In this document: piece by piece, positions 24,300 through 61,691 of the stretch
Layout: each line of letters opens with the position of its first letter
Numbering within the stretch: the stretch's first letter is position 1
Source: Luscinia megarhynchos
Lineage: Eukaryota; Chordata; Aves; Passeriformes; Turdidae
Reading direction: 5' to 3'
DNA length: 64,000 nucleotides
Assembly (NCBI GenBank): GCA_034336665.1
Contig: CM067588.1
Location: forward strand, 4,776,655-4,840,654
The notes under the pieces: generated by a model
The model's database searches: none
Told to the model about the DNA's origin: nothing
The model's input: only the letters and a program-made list of their open reading frames with translations
Made by a program: the position numbers and the translations under genes

Positions 24300-24500
24300 C
24301 GTGTTTATGCCCCTCTCTGCACCCCATCATCGACACTTCCATCTCCATTCCATCATCTGTACCCTGCTGTCTGCACCCCCATCTGCACCCCATTATCTGC
24401 ACCCCCATCTGCCCCCATTACCTGCACCCCATTATCTGTACCCCGCTGTCTGCACCCCACCGAATGCACCCCAGTATCTGCATCCCCCGACTGACCCCCC
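24300..24500. repeat. ctgcaccccattatctgcac short-unit repeat
   Basis: Imperfect 11-23 bp units downstream of the second tRNA. Noncoding. Confidence 0.7.
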
Positions 24501-24529
24501 CAGCATCCCGGGGATTCCATGGAGCGTGC

Positions 24530-25215
24530 TGGGGACACTGTGGGGCACCAGGGGACACCGGGGGACACCGGGAGACACCAGCCTGGGCCCTGTGCAACGT
24601 CCTGGGGACATTCGGGGGGACACTGGGGAACACCGGGGGGCATCACCCCAGGCTCTGAGCAATGTGGAGCACCCCGGGGACATTCTGAGGGACGTCGGAG
24701 GACACTGGGGGACAGCAGCCCGCGCTCTGTGCAATGCAGAGGGTGGCAGGGACATTCAGGGGGATCACCGGGGGACACTGGGGGACACCAGCCCGGCTCT
24801 GGACAATGCGAGGGAGGGTGGCAGGGACATTCAGGGGGGACACCGGGGGACACCAGCCCGGGCTCTGTGCTATGCGGAGCACCCCGGGGACATTCAGAGG
24901 GACGTCGGGGGACACCGGGGGACACCAGCCCGCGCTCTGTGCAATGCAGAGGGTGGCAGGGACATTCAGGGGGACACCGGGGGACACCAGCCCGGGCTCT
25001 GTGCAATGCGGGAGGGTGGCAGGGACATTCAGGGGGACACCGGGGGACACCAGCCCGCGCTCTGTGCAATGCGGAGGGTGGCAGGGACATTCAGGGGGAC
25101 ACCGGGGGACACCAGCCCGCGCTCTGTGCAATGCGGAGCACCCCGGGGACATTCTGAGGGACATTCAGGGGGACACCGGGGGACACCAGCCCGCGCTCTG
25201 TGCAATGCGGAGCGC
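24530..25215. repeat. about 60-bp GC-rich minisatellite beside the PIK3C2B promoter
   Basis: About ten units combining ggacattcagggggacaccg, ggggacaccagcccgcgctc and tgtgcaatgcggag. Ends where the CpG-rich promoter block begins. Confidence 0.9.
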
Positions 25216-25440
25216 GGCCGGGAGATGGCCCCGCGCCGCCCCGCGCTGCGCCCGCCATTGTCCGCCGCCTCCGCCGCGGTGCTCCCGCCTCCCTCCGGCT
25301 CCTCCGGCTCCTCCCGCATCCCTCCGGCTCCTCCCGCATCCCGGCCCCGCCGCCGCCGCCGCTCGGAGCAGGTAGGGCCGCGCCGGGGAGCGGGGGGAGC
25401 GGGGGGCTCTGCTCGGCTCGTCCCCGCTGAAAAATGATAT
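25200..25440 (+). promoter_or_regulatory. PIK3C2B: candidate PIK3C2B CpG promoter and non-coding exon 1
   Basis: CpG-dense sequence with ccgccattgtccgccgc and repeated ctccggctcctcc, ending in a donor consensus GGAGCAG|GTAGGG at 25371. Position and strand fit a non-coding first exon spliced to the ATG exon at 34.08 kb. The splice is inferred. Confidence 0.5.
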
Positions 25441-25789
25441 TTTATATTTAAATGTAGCTTTGTGCGTCCGTAATTTGCCCTCTCCAAAAGCTGCGGCTCG
25501 TGCTGGTGCTGCTCCACAGCACCGGGAACCCCAAAATCGGGGTTGGGGGAAGGCGGGGCTGCCCCTTCCCAGGACACGCGGAGGGGTCGGGGGTCCCGGA
25601 ACGTCCCCTCGGGCCGCGGCCAGCGCGGATTTGGGGGTTTGGATGAGAGGAACAATGAAATGGTGCCCGAGGAACGGCGAAGTTGGGCAAAGGGGACAGG
25701 GCTGGGGTGAGGGGGGGGTCCTGTCCCCTCCCGGCAGGGCAGCGACAGCGATGGGGACAGAGGTGGGGACAGGGAGATAGAAATAGGGA

Positions 25790-25900
25790 AGGGACGGGGA
25801 TCACAGAATCCTGGAATGGTTTTGGTCTTGCTTTTTGGTTTTGGACCTTCTGGTGCTCACCCCACTGCCGTGGGCAGGGATGGCACCCCTTGGATCAGCG
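25790..25900 (-). mobile_element. decayed CR1-like 3' end fragment
   Basis: Contains atcacagaatcctggaatgg, ttttggtcttg and ccgtgggcagggatggcacc, resembling the reverse complement of a CR1 3' end (repeated ATTCTRTG terminus, then the 'gggcagggacacc' block). Diverged. Confidence 0.5.
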
Positions 25901-25904
25901 GCTG

Positions 25905-25922
25905 GGGACAGGGACGGGGACG

Positions 25923-25965
<43 letters not shown>
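25905..25965. repeat. (ggacag)n
   Basis: Short hexamer tract ggggacagggacagggacag. Confidence 0.85.
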
Positions 25966-25967
<2 letters not shown>

Positions 25968-26244
25968 CGGCCGTGGTGTGGGTCCGAGCACGGTCGGCTC
26001 AATCCCAGCCCTAAAACCCCACGGTTTTGGGGGCGGGAGGCTCCTGTGAGGATGCTGGCGGGATCTTGGATCCCTGCGCTCCTGCAGATCCCAGACCTTC
26101 GGGAACGCTCCTGGATAACGAATTCCAGAGGTTTGGGAGCTGCTCCCGTCGGGCGAGGGAGCTCCATCGACTCCTGCTCGTGTGTGCGAGGCCGAGCACG
26201 GCTGGGATTGTTCCCGGGATCTGGGCCCGGCTCGGCGTGACCAG

Positions 26245-26600
26245 GAAAATCAATCCTTCCTTCCCAGAGCGGGAGGGACGGGAAAACAGGGAACTGTGGG
26301 GTGAGGGAATGTTCCCGGAGTCCAGAATTCCCGGGAAAAATCAATCCTTCCTTCACAGAGTGGCTGGGATGCTAAAACAGGGAGCTGTGGGGTGAGGGAA
26401 TGTTCCCGGAGTCTAGAATTCCCGGGAAAATCAATCCTTCCTTCCTAGAGAGCAAGGGGTGGGATAACACGGAGCTGTGGGATGGGGAAACCTGCCTGGA
26501 GCCCGAATTTCCCAGGAAAATCAATCCTTCCTTCCCAGAGAGGGAGGAACGGGATAGCAGGGAGCTGTGGGGGGAGGGAACGCGCCTATCCCGGATTTCC
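26245..26600. repeat. about 90-bp tandem repeat, four units
   Basis: Units carry aaaatcaatccttccttccc, gggaGCTGTGGGgtgaggga and ttcccgggaaaa. Confidence 0.85.
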
Positions 26601-26794
26601 CGGGATAACCGCCCTGGCCAGGCTCCCTTCCCCACCTCTCACCTCCCGAGCACCCTCCTAAATTCCAGAGGGAGGCTGGGGAGAGGATCCAGAGGATCCA
26701 GAGGATTGGCCCCTCCAGCCCTTCCCTTCCAACCTTGCAGTCGGGCACTCCTTGCCTGCTGCAGTGGGAGCAGGTGCTCCGTGTGGGAGCGCTG

Positions 26795-26885
26795 CTGGGA
26801 CTCACTGGGATTCACTGGGATTCACTGGGATTCACCGGGATTCGCTGGGATTCGCTGGGATACACCGGGATTCACCAGGATGTGA
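26795..26885. repeat. 10-bp repeat
   Basis: gggattcactgggattcact and variants with caccg/cgctg. Confidence 0.85.
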
Positions 26886-27228
26886 CAGCCAGAGCACGGG
26901 GATGCCCCGGGATGGGAAGGGCTCTGCGAGGCGGGGGATGGGAAAGGCTCGGGGGTCCCTCCAGGGAGCAGCAGCTCACATCCCCACCCCCATTCCCAGC
27001 CCCCATCCCCGTTCCCACCCCCATTCCAATTTTCCAGACCTGTCCTTGGGCTCCCGTGGCGCGGGAATCCTGCAGGATGTATCCTGCTTCCCATTCCAGG
27101 CTGGGATGGATGTGATGAGGATTATGGGGCCCTAAAAGTGTTTGGGGTGCACCCTGGGATGATCCCAGTCCTCCCTGAATCCCCAGGATTATGATCCCAC
27201 TCCTCCCTGAATCCCTTTTCTGCTTCCA

Positions 27229-29125
27229 GAGGGTTGGATTTGCTGGATTTGGGGTTGATGGATGGATTTGTGGCTCCAACCCTCCGGGTGTTGTTTAATT
27301 TTTAATTTTTTTTCCCCATGATTTTTGAGACCGGGTTCATTTTTGTCACTTGCAATCCCAAACTGGGATGGGAATTCTGAGTTTCCCCTGCATCCCAGGA
27401 TGATCCCTGTGCTCCCTGCATCCCGGCACTTCGCCTGCGGGAGCATCTGGCTCCGGGAGAGGCGCCCCATGGCAACAGGGAAGGGCTTGGAGCGTTTTCC
27501 ATGGATACAGCAGCGGGATCCATCCCCCGGGGCCGCCTGGAGCAGCGCGGGCAAGGGAGGGCGATCCCAAACCCATCCCAATCCCATCCCAAACCCATCC
27601 CAGATCCATCCCAGATCCACCCCAAATCCTGCTGCTGCTTCCCAGCGCAGCCCAGGCTGCTTCCCGAGCTGTGCTCCACACGGATCAGCTCTCAGGGGCA
27701 GTTTTTGGTGATTTTGGGGGTTTTCGAGGCGTTTTGGGGGTGATTTTGTGGTGGTTTTGGAGCGTCCTTAGGGTGTTTTTTAGGCGTTTTTAGGGTGTTT
27801 TGGGGGCGGTTTTGGGGTGGATTTGGGGCGTTTTATAGGGTGCTTTTCAGGCATTTTTAGGTTGTTTTGGGGGCAGTTTTTGCGTGTTTGGGGTCATTTT
27901 TTGAGTGTTTTTGCGGCATTTTGGGGGTGGTTTTGGATTGTTTTATGGGGTGTTTTTGAGATGTTTTGGGGGGCGGTTTTGGGAGTGTTTTTGTGGTTCT
28001 TTTGGGGTGTTTTTAGGGCTCCTGCCCGCTGCCCCTCCTGTCCCCGCCGCCGCCGCCGGGTGGGTGGCAGGGAGGGAGCCGAGATTTGCATAGGACACGG
28101 CTGGTGGCACTGGGGACAGCGCGACGCCACCTCCAGCGTCCCCCGGGGACCCCCACAAACCCGGCCCTGGGGGGGGATGAGTGATTCCGAAAGTCCGGCC
28201 GTGGGTGTGACACGGGGACAGCGACAGGAGGTGGCGCCGGGGTCGGGGTGGGGTCTGGGGACATCGTGGGGACGCTGTGGGTCCCATGGGGCCAGGAGTA
28301 GGGATGTCACAGCTCGCGTTAGAAGGGGGGATCTGTCACCTGCCCCCTGCCCCACCCCGGTCCTCTTGTCCCCAACTGTCCCCATCGCCTCCAGGAGGTG
28401 CCAACCCCACCCTTGTCCCCTTGTCCCCTCCCTTGTCCCCTTGTCCCCTCCCTTGTCCCCATCGCAGACTCGCTGCCTCCAGGTTCTCCCTCTTTTTTTT
28501 GCTGCCCCCACTTGGGGATTTGGGATTCTCTCATCCCAAACCTCTCCAGGGCAGGATTTCCTCCCGAGGGTGGAAATCCGTGGAAAACCATGGAAGAGCC
28601 TCTGGCAGGGTCCAGCTGCACATCCTGCCTCTTCCAGAGAGCTGGGACAGGGCTGGGCCGGGCTGTCCATAGGACAAACATCAGCTGGAAAAGCAGGAAA
28701 ATCCTCCAAAAGCAGGTTGGAAGCAGGGCTGCATCATTGGAATGAAATCCAGGCCTTTCCTGCTGCTCTCCCAAAAATTCCTGCTGGCAGCTCCTGGTGT
28801 GGGGATCCAGCTGCAAACCCCTCTGGAAATCTTGGAGTGCAACCCCAGAGGGTTTGGGATTCAGATTTTTGTCCACAGGGTGGGGAATGGGAAGGGAGAT
28901 GTGAGGAAAAGTCTGCTGGGATGGGATTTGGGGGAATCTTTTGCTTCCAGAGGGTTGGATTTGCTGGATTGGAGGTTGATGGATGCGTTTGTGGCTCCAG
29001 GAATTAAATACTCGGGAAGTTGTTTGGTTTTGTTTCTATGGTTTTTCAGACCAGGTTCTCTTTTGGGATTTCCAATTCCAAGCTGGGATGGAAATTCTGA
29101 GCTTCCCCCATGTCCAAAGCAGCAC
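27229..29125. repeat. dispersed pair of about 180-bp duplicates
   Basis: 27229-27410 and 28948-29125 share cagagggttggatttgctgg, ttgatggatg.gtttgtggct, gacc.ggttc and a.gctgggatgg.aattctgag in the same order and orientation. May be a short interspersed repeat or a local duplication. Confidence 0.7.
27690..28020. repeat. G/T-rich degenerate repeat
   Basis: Units like ttttggggtgtttttagg, followed by a (ccg)n stretch near 28043. Confidence 0.75.
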
Positions 29126-29559
29126 CTGGAGACAGATCCCAAAGGGCATTCCACGGGGAATGTCACCCAAAATTCCCACATCTCCCCCTCTGAGAGATTT
29201 TTTTGGGATGAGGGGAGTGGATCCCACTTTTCCTGGAGCTGCTGGGATCCTGGGGAACACACTGCCCCCCATGCCCTGGAGCATCCCTGAGGACATCCCT
29301 GGAGTTCAGCACATCCGGGGAGTTTTGTCACCTCTCTCGGGGTGACACGGTGCCAGTGGCCAGGGATCATTCCAGAGGCCGGGAATTCCGGCTGGGAGCA
29401 GCAGGATGGGAGGTGGAGGCCGGGGCTTTATCCGGCGGCTCCTCCCTCCCTCCGGATGATGAATGGATGGGGAATTGTGTCCCGGATAGGCAGAACCTCC
29501 CTGCCGGGAATGTGGTGCTGTGCGTTCCCAGATAGCCCGGGATGGGGCTGGGGGGAAGG

Positions 29560-30340
29560 GAATCCTTGGGATCCCATCCCTGAGCACGGGGTTCAGGGAT
29601 CTGCTATGGGATCCCATGGGATCCTGAGAGGGGAAAGGGAGGGATGGGAATGCTCAGGGAGCCCCTGGGATCCAGGGATCTGCTGTGGGATCCTGTAGGA
29701 TCCTGAGAGAGGAAAGGGAAGGATGGGGGTCTTGGGGAACCCCTGGGATCCAGGGATCTGCTATGGGATCCTGAGAGGGGGAAGAGAGGAATGGGGATGC
29801 TCAGGGAACCCCTGGGATCCAGGGATCTGCTGTGGGATCCCATGGGATCCTGAGAGGGGGAAGAGAGGAATGGGGATGCTCAGGGAACCCCTGGGATCCA
29901 GGGATCTGCTTTGGGATCCCATGGGATCCTGAGAGGGGAAAGGGAGGGATGGAGGGATTGGGGTGAGCAGGGAATCCTTAGGATCCCATCCCTGAGCACG
30001 GGGTTCAGGGATCTGCTGTGGGATCCCATGGGATCCTGAGGGAGGAAAGGGAGGGATGGGGGTCTCAGGGAACCCCTGGGATCCAGGGATCTGCTATGGG
30101 ATCCCATGGGATCCTGAGAGGGGGAAGCAGGGATGGGGATGCTCAGGGAGCCCCTGGGATCCAGGGATCTGCTGTGGGATCCCATGGGATCCTGAGGGAG
30201 GAAAGGGAAGGATGTGGGTCTCGGGGAACCCCTGGGATCCAGGGATCTGCTTTGGGATCCCATGGGATCCTGAGGGAGGAAAGGGAGGGATGGGGGTCCC
30301 GGGGAACCCCTGGGATCCAGGGATCTGCCACAGGATCCTT
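29560..30340. repeat. 90-105 bp minisatellite in PIK3C2B 5' intron
   Basis: About eight units of cccctgggatccagggatct, gctgtgggatcccatgggat and cctgagagggg. Confidence 0.9.
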
Positions 30341-31840
30341 GGGACCCTGGCAGCTTTCCCAGGATCAGGGTGCCCCTTTAACGATGGCACCATTAAAATC
30401 CCCAATAAGCCCCTGGAGCTGGAGGCTCCATCAGCAGCATCAGCTCTGCCCCTGCTCCAGCACTTCGGGGCTTTTCCATGGGATTTTCCAAATCCTTGCT
30501 CCTTCTGGGAAGGGAAGGGGCTGTGAACCACGTGCTCAGGGTGTCCCCAACGCAGGTGACATCCCCTGGTGGCAGTGAGACCCCTCAGCAGGGATTTCCT
30601 CTGGCTCTGTGGGGTCCAACCTTCTTCCCACCCCATTCCCGTGGCAATTCCAGCCCCACACGGGGCTCTGAGCTCCAGCAGGGTTCAGATGTTTGTCTTG
30701 GAGACCAGCACAGAGCTGTGGCTTTGTCAGCCACAAAATTCACTCAGTTTTTTTTCAGAGTTTATTGCTTTTGGGTTAAAAGCAGATTTTCCTCTGTTCA
30801 GCATCCAGATTTTGGGATTTCTGCTTTTCCAGGAAAAAGCCACAGCTGCCAGCAGGGCCTGAAATGCCAGGGGAAGGGAACATTCCCAACCTCTCCATCC
30901 CCCCTGGAGCCACTTTTTCCAGCTGGGAAGCACCAAAATCCCTGGATGAGCTGGTGCTGGGGGGGCTGAGAGGGACTTGGGAAGGGACAAATCCTGTGGG
31001 AATTGTGGAGCTCATTAGGAACCATCTGGTGCTGCAGAGCTCGGGGTCAGGGGGCCCCTTGGAGGGGGTGACAAAAAGCCCCCAGGGCCAGCCTGGGGAC
31101 ACCCTGGGCCACTGGTCACTGGGGTGGGGTGTGGTGTGGGGGCCACTTGTGGGGCTGGGGGAGGTCCCAGATCTCTCCTGGCTCTGGTGTTTTGGGATTT
31201 AGGATTTTCCTGATTTCCCCAAAAGGGGCACGGTGATGCCCAGAGCTCCCAGTAAAATATTTGTCACTACTGGGAAAGGGGAGTGGCCCCTTTTTTTACC
31301 CTAAACTGGGGCATCAACAGAGCCTGTGTGGGGCAGAGGAGAGCCTGGGGGGCACTGGAGCCAAAACCCCAAAACCTGCATGGTCCCGTGAGCCAAAGCT
31401 GTCCAAAATCCCAAAAACTGCAGGTGCCATGAGCCAGATCTATCTAAAACCCCAAAACCAGGAGGTCCCATCTCTTCTTTTCCATCCTGCCTTAAAAATC
31501 CCTGGATTTACTGGCAGGGGCTGATTTTTTTTCCCTCAAATAATTTATATTTTTTATAAAATCACAGCCTCATGGGGGTGGCTCAGCCCCAAACTGAGGT
31601 GCTGATCCTGCTGCCCTCCCCAAATCTGGGGCTGACTTTATCCTTGGGGAAAAAAAATTTGAGATTCCAGCTCAGCCCTTGAGTGTCTGTGGGCTCCTGG
31701 GGAAGGGGAAGCAGCAGCAGCTGCAGCCACATTTTTATTTTTACCCCCTGGCCCTGCTGGGCCCCCACACGTTTCCCTTTTTCCAGGCACACAGGAAGGG
31801 CTGAGCCAGCAGCTGCCAGCCCTGCCTTCCTTATCCAGGA
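30341..31840. other. PIK3C2B 5' intron, mostly unique
   Basis: No coding exon or clear repeat family recognised. Confidence 0.4.
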
Positions 31841-31845
31841 GATTC

Positions 31846-32425
31846 CAGATGGGTGGGAAGGACTTTGGGATATTCCATCCCACCCCTGCCATGGGCAGGG
31901 AAACCTTCCACCACCCCTGGGTGCTCCAACACGGCCAGGGATGAGGCAGCCACGGATTCTGTGGGGATTTGTGAGCTGGGAATGAGTCAGGAGTGCTCAA
32001 AGTGGGATTTTTTATGGGATCATGGGATGGTTTGGGTTGCAGGATCTCAAGGATCATCCCATTCCCACCTCTGCCATGGGCAGGACCTTCCCCAATCCCA
32101 GTTTGTTCCAAACCCCATCCAGCCTTGGGGACTCCCAGGAATTCCTCTGGGAATTCCATCCCAGCCCCAGGGAAGGATTTATTCCCAAAATCCCATCCAA
32201 AGCAGCACAGGGAATCCTGGAATGGTTTGGGCTGGAAGGGATCATCCAATCCCATGGGCAGGGACACCTCCCACTATCCCATTTCACCAATTTTATCCTT
32301 TTTTATCCACTTTATCCTCTGTCCAACCTGCCCTGGGACACTCCCAGGGATGGAGCAGCCACAGCTCCTCTGGGAATTCCATCCCAGCCCCTCCCCACCC
32401 TCACAGCCAGGAATTCCAGTGGGAA
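31846..32425 (-). mobile_element. three adjacent CR1-like 3' end fragments
   Basis: The blocks near 31850, 32040 and 32215 each contain variants of gccatgggcagggacacct and ccagggatggagcagccaca, with ggaatggtttgggctggaag opening the last one. These are typical of the reverse complement of avian CR1 3' ends. Diverged. Confidence 0.6.
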
Positions 32426-32489
32426 TTCTTTTCCAGTGGGAGCCCATTCCTCTCCCAAATCCCTCTCCAGCTCTCTCCATCCACCAACC

Positions 32490-32985
32490 TTCCCCTCCCA
32501 GCTGCTCATCCCTCCTTTCCCTGTCCCCAGCATTAATCCCTCACCTTTCCCTATTCCCAGCACCCATGGGCACCCATCCATTAACCCCTCACTTTTCCCT
32601 GTTCTCATCCATTAATCCCTTTCCCTATTCCCAGCACTAATCCCACATTTTTACCTATTCCCAGCATCCCTGGCTGCCCATCCATTAATCCCTCACCTTT
32701 CCCTGTTCCCAGCATTAATCCTTTTCTCCATTCCCAGCATTAACCCCATACTTTTCCCTACTCCCAGCATTAATCCCACAGTTTTCCCCATTCCCTTCCA
32801 TAAATCCCTTTCCCCATTCCCAGTATGAACCCCTCACTTTCCCCATTCCCAGCCCTCCATGGGTGCCCTATCCATTAACCCTTCACTTTCCCCATCCCAC
32901 CATTAACTCTTCTCTTTCCCCAGCCCACCATTAACTCTTTACTTTCCCATTCCCAGGAGGCCAGAGCAGCATGATGTCGTTCTCC
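32490..32985. repeat. degenerate 30-40 bp repeat
   Basis: Units of cattaatccctcacctttcc and ctattcccagcat. Confidence 0.8.
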
Positions 32986-34079
32986 TGACCCCGATCCCAG
33001 AAGAATTTCGGGCCTGATGCTGCTCTCCTGACCCCAATCCCAGCAGGATTTCAGATCCAATGCCACTCTTCTGACCCTGATCCCAGCAGGATTTTGGACT
33101 CGATGCCGCTCTCCTGACCCCAATCCCAGCAGGATTTTGGGCCTGATACCAGTCTCCTGACCTCAGCCCCAGTAGGATTTTGGGCCCAATGCTGCTCTCC
33201 TGACCTCAACCCCAGTAGGATTTCAGGCCCAATGCCACTCTCCTGACCCCAATCCCAGCAGGATTTTGGGCCCAATGCCACTCTCCTGACCCCAGTCCCA
33301 GCAGGATTTTGGGCCTGATGCCACTCTCTTGATCCCAGTCCCAGCAGGATCTCGGGCCCGATGCTGCTCTCCTGACCCCAGTCCCAGCAGGATTTCGGGC
33401 TCAATACCACTCTGCTGACCCCAATCCCAGAAGGATTTTGGGCCCAATGCCACTCTCCTGACCCCAGTCCCAGCAGGATTTCGGGCCCAATACCACTCTG
33501 CTGACCCCAATCCCAGAAGGATTTTGGGCCCAATGCTGCTCTCCTGACCCCAGTCCCAGCAGGATTTCAGACCCAATGCTGCTCTCCTGACCCTGATCTT
33601 CGCAGGATTTCAGGCCCAATGCCACTCTCCTGACCCAAATCCCAGCAGGATTTAGGGCCCAATGCTGTTCTCCTGACCCCAATCCCAGCAGGATTTTTGG
33701 CCCAATGCCACTCTTCTGACCCCAGTCCCAGCAGGATTTCAGGCCCAATGCTGCTCTCCTGACCCTGATCTTCGCAGGATTTCAGGCCCAATGCCACTCT
33801 CCTAACCTGGATCCCAGCAGAATTTCAGGCCCAATGCTGCTCTCCTGACCCCAATCCCAGCAGGATTTCGGGCCCAATGCCACTCTTCTGACCCCAGTCC
33901 CAGCAGGATTTTGGGCCCAATGCCACTCTCCTAACCCCAGTCCCAGCAGGATTTCAGGCCCAATGCCACTCTCCTGACCCCAATCCCAGCAGGATTTCGG
34001 GCCCAATGCTGCTCTCCTGACCTGGATCCCAGCAGGATTTCTGGCCCGATGCTGCTCTCCTGAGCCCAGTCCCAGCAGG
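32985..34079 (+). repeat. 43-bp array carrying the PIK3C2B start-exon acceptor
   Basis: About 25 units with period 43 bp: ctctcctgaccccaatccca then gcaggatttcgggcccaatg. The last unit reads cccagcaggATGTCGGGCCC, so the start codon and the acceptor-like cccagcag are members of the array; other units have ATT or similar in place of ATG. Confidence 0.92.
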
Positions 34080-60462
<26,383 letters not shown>

Positions 60463-60965
60463 GTCCCCCGGGACCCCGGGTGTGTCCCCAAAAGGGCGCT
60501 GCCCTGGTGGCTTCTTTTTTAAGTTTACCTTGTGTCAAGGGAGCAACGCGGGGAGGGAGGGGCGCGGGGCGGTTCGGGGGTTATTTCTTCCTTTGGGATA
60601 TGCGTATTTTAATTTTTTTTAATAACGAGTAGCGTGAGCACCGGGGCGGAGGGGAAGGGGGAGGTGGCACAGGGGGGGTTTTGGGGTGTGTGGAACCCCC
60701 TCCCATCCCAGGAACTGGGCAATTCCCACCACAGGGAATTCGCTCCCAAAGGAGAGCGCGTGGTGGGGTGCCCGTCCCGTGCCACCCTTGGTGTCCCCGT
60801 GCCCTGGGGACATCCGTGTCCCCCCCGACTGCCACCCGGTCCCCGGGTGCGGGTTTGGTGCCTGTGGTGCTTTGTTTACAGCAACAGCTCCGTAAACGGA
60901 CGAAATGTTTCTCAGGATCGAGAATAATTAACTTTAACCTTTATATTAAAAGTTTTAAATATTGG
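60463..60965 (+). other. PIK3C2B: PIK3C2B 3' UTR
   Basis: GC-rich, then AT-rich near 60900-60960. An ATTAAA at about 60944 is the best poly(A) signal. No canonical AATAAA is obvious before it. Confidence 0.5.
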
Positions 60966-61329
60966 ATCTGGTGGAAGTTGGGGGTGTGGGGGGTGACTTG
61001 GATTCTCAACGGTGGGAGAATTGGGAATCGCCTGTCTCTGGATCCTCCTGCCTGGAATACAGGAATGGGATCAAAAAAAGGGATGAAAGGCACAAGGGGT
61101 GGCACATCTGCCCCTCTGCCTGCACATCTGGGCACACATCTGCCTGCACTTCTGCACATCTGCCTGCTGCACCCTCTACAATGCCGAGCCCTGGGCATTT
61201 GGGGTCTGCCTCCGTCAACCCCCAGCATCTTCCAGCTCCTTCCCAGTGCGCTCCTCACCCACCGATGTCCCTGGGGCTGACAAAGTGTCCCCAGAGTGTC
61301 CCCAGAGTGTCCCCAGAGTGTCGAGCCCC

Positions 61330-61560
61330 GGTGGGTTCGGGGTCGCCCCGCCGCGCCGCCAGGGGGCGCTGCCGCGCGCCGCGGGCTGGCTGATGCAATC
61401 CCCGCGGGGCGTGGCTACGGGAAGGGGGCGTGGCCTCGCAGACACCGCCCAATGGGAGACGGTGACGCGCAGTGGGCGGGGCAGGGAGGTGACGCCCCCC
61501 CCACCCCGCCCTCTGGAGGGTGAAAAGAGCTGAGGCGGCGGCGCCGCCATTTTGTGCCGA
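61330..61560 (+). promoter_or_regulatory. PPP1R15B: PPP1R15B CpG promoter
   Basis: CpG-dense, with CCAAT at 61449-61453, a GC box gggcggggc at about 61474-61482, TGACGC half-sites near 61463 and 61490, and an inverted YY1-type motif (gccgccattttg) at about 61543-61554. Typical TATA-less housekeeping promoter just before the coding exon. Confidence 0.65.
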
Positions 61561-61572
61561 AGCTGCCTCAGG

Positions 61573-61683
61573 ATGGATTCGAAACGCGCACTGGAGCTGC
61601 CCGCCGCCCCCCGAGCCTTCAGACTCACCGCCCCGCCACGGAGCGCCGCTCCACACGCCCCTCCGCACCGCTGGCAGCGCTGA
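61573..61683 (+). promoter_or_regulatory. PPP1R15B upstream ORF
   Basis: ATG at 61573 in strong context (aggATGG), 36 codons in a frame different from the main ORF, TGA at 61681-61683. It ends 8 nt before the main ATG at 61692, which has a weaker context (C at -3). Human PPP1R15B mRNA is known to carry an inhibitory uORF that permits translation when eIF2alpha is phosphorylated; conservation of the role here is inferred. Confidence 0.65.
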
Positions 61684-61691
61684 ACGGCCTC

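Noticed and set aside
24208..25437. 409-codon frame across the second tRNA and the GC-rich minisatellite
   Set aside because: It crosses a tRNA gene and consists mainly of periodic repeat translation.
28084..28091. ATTTGCAT octamer next to a GC-rich patch, as a possible POU-factor promoter
   Set aside because: A single 8-mer with no supporting promoter elements or gene start; expected by chance in a window this size.
27817..29007. 396-codon plus-strand frame in the PIK3C2B 5' intron
   Set aside because: No recognisable domain; starts within a G/T-rich repeat and lacks conserved-looking sequence.
61554..61691. N-terminal extension of PPP1R15B from GTG 61554
   Set aside because: Non-ATG start in what is probably 5' UTR; the ATG at 61692 aligns with the human N terminus and follows the uORF.
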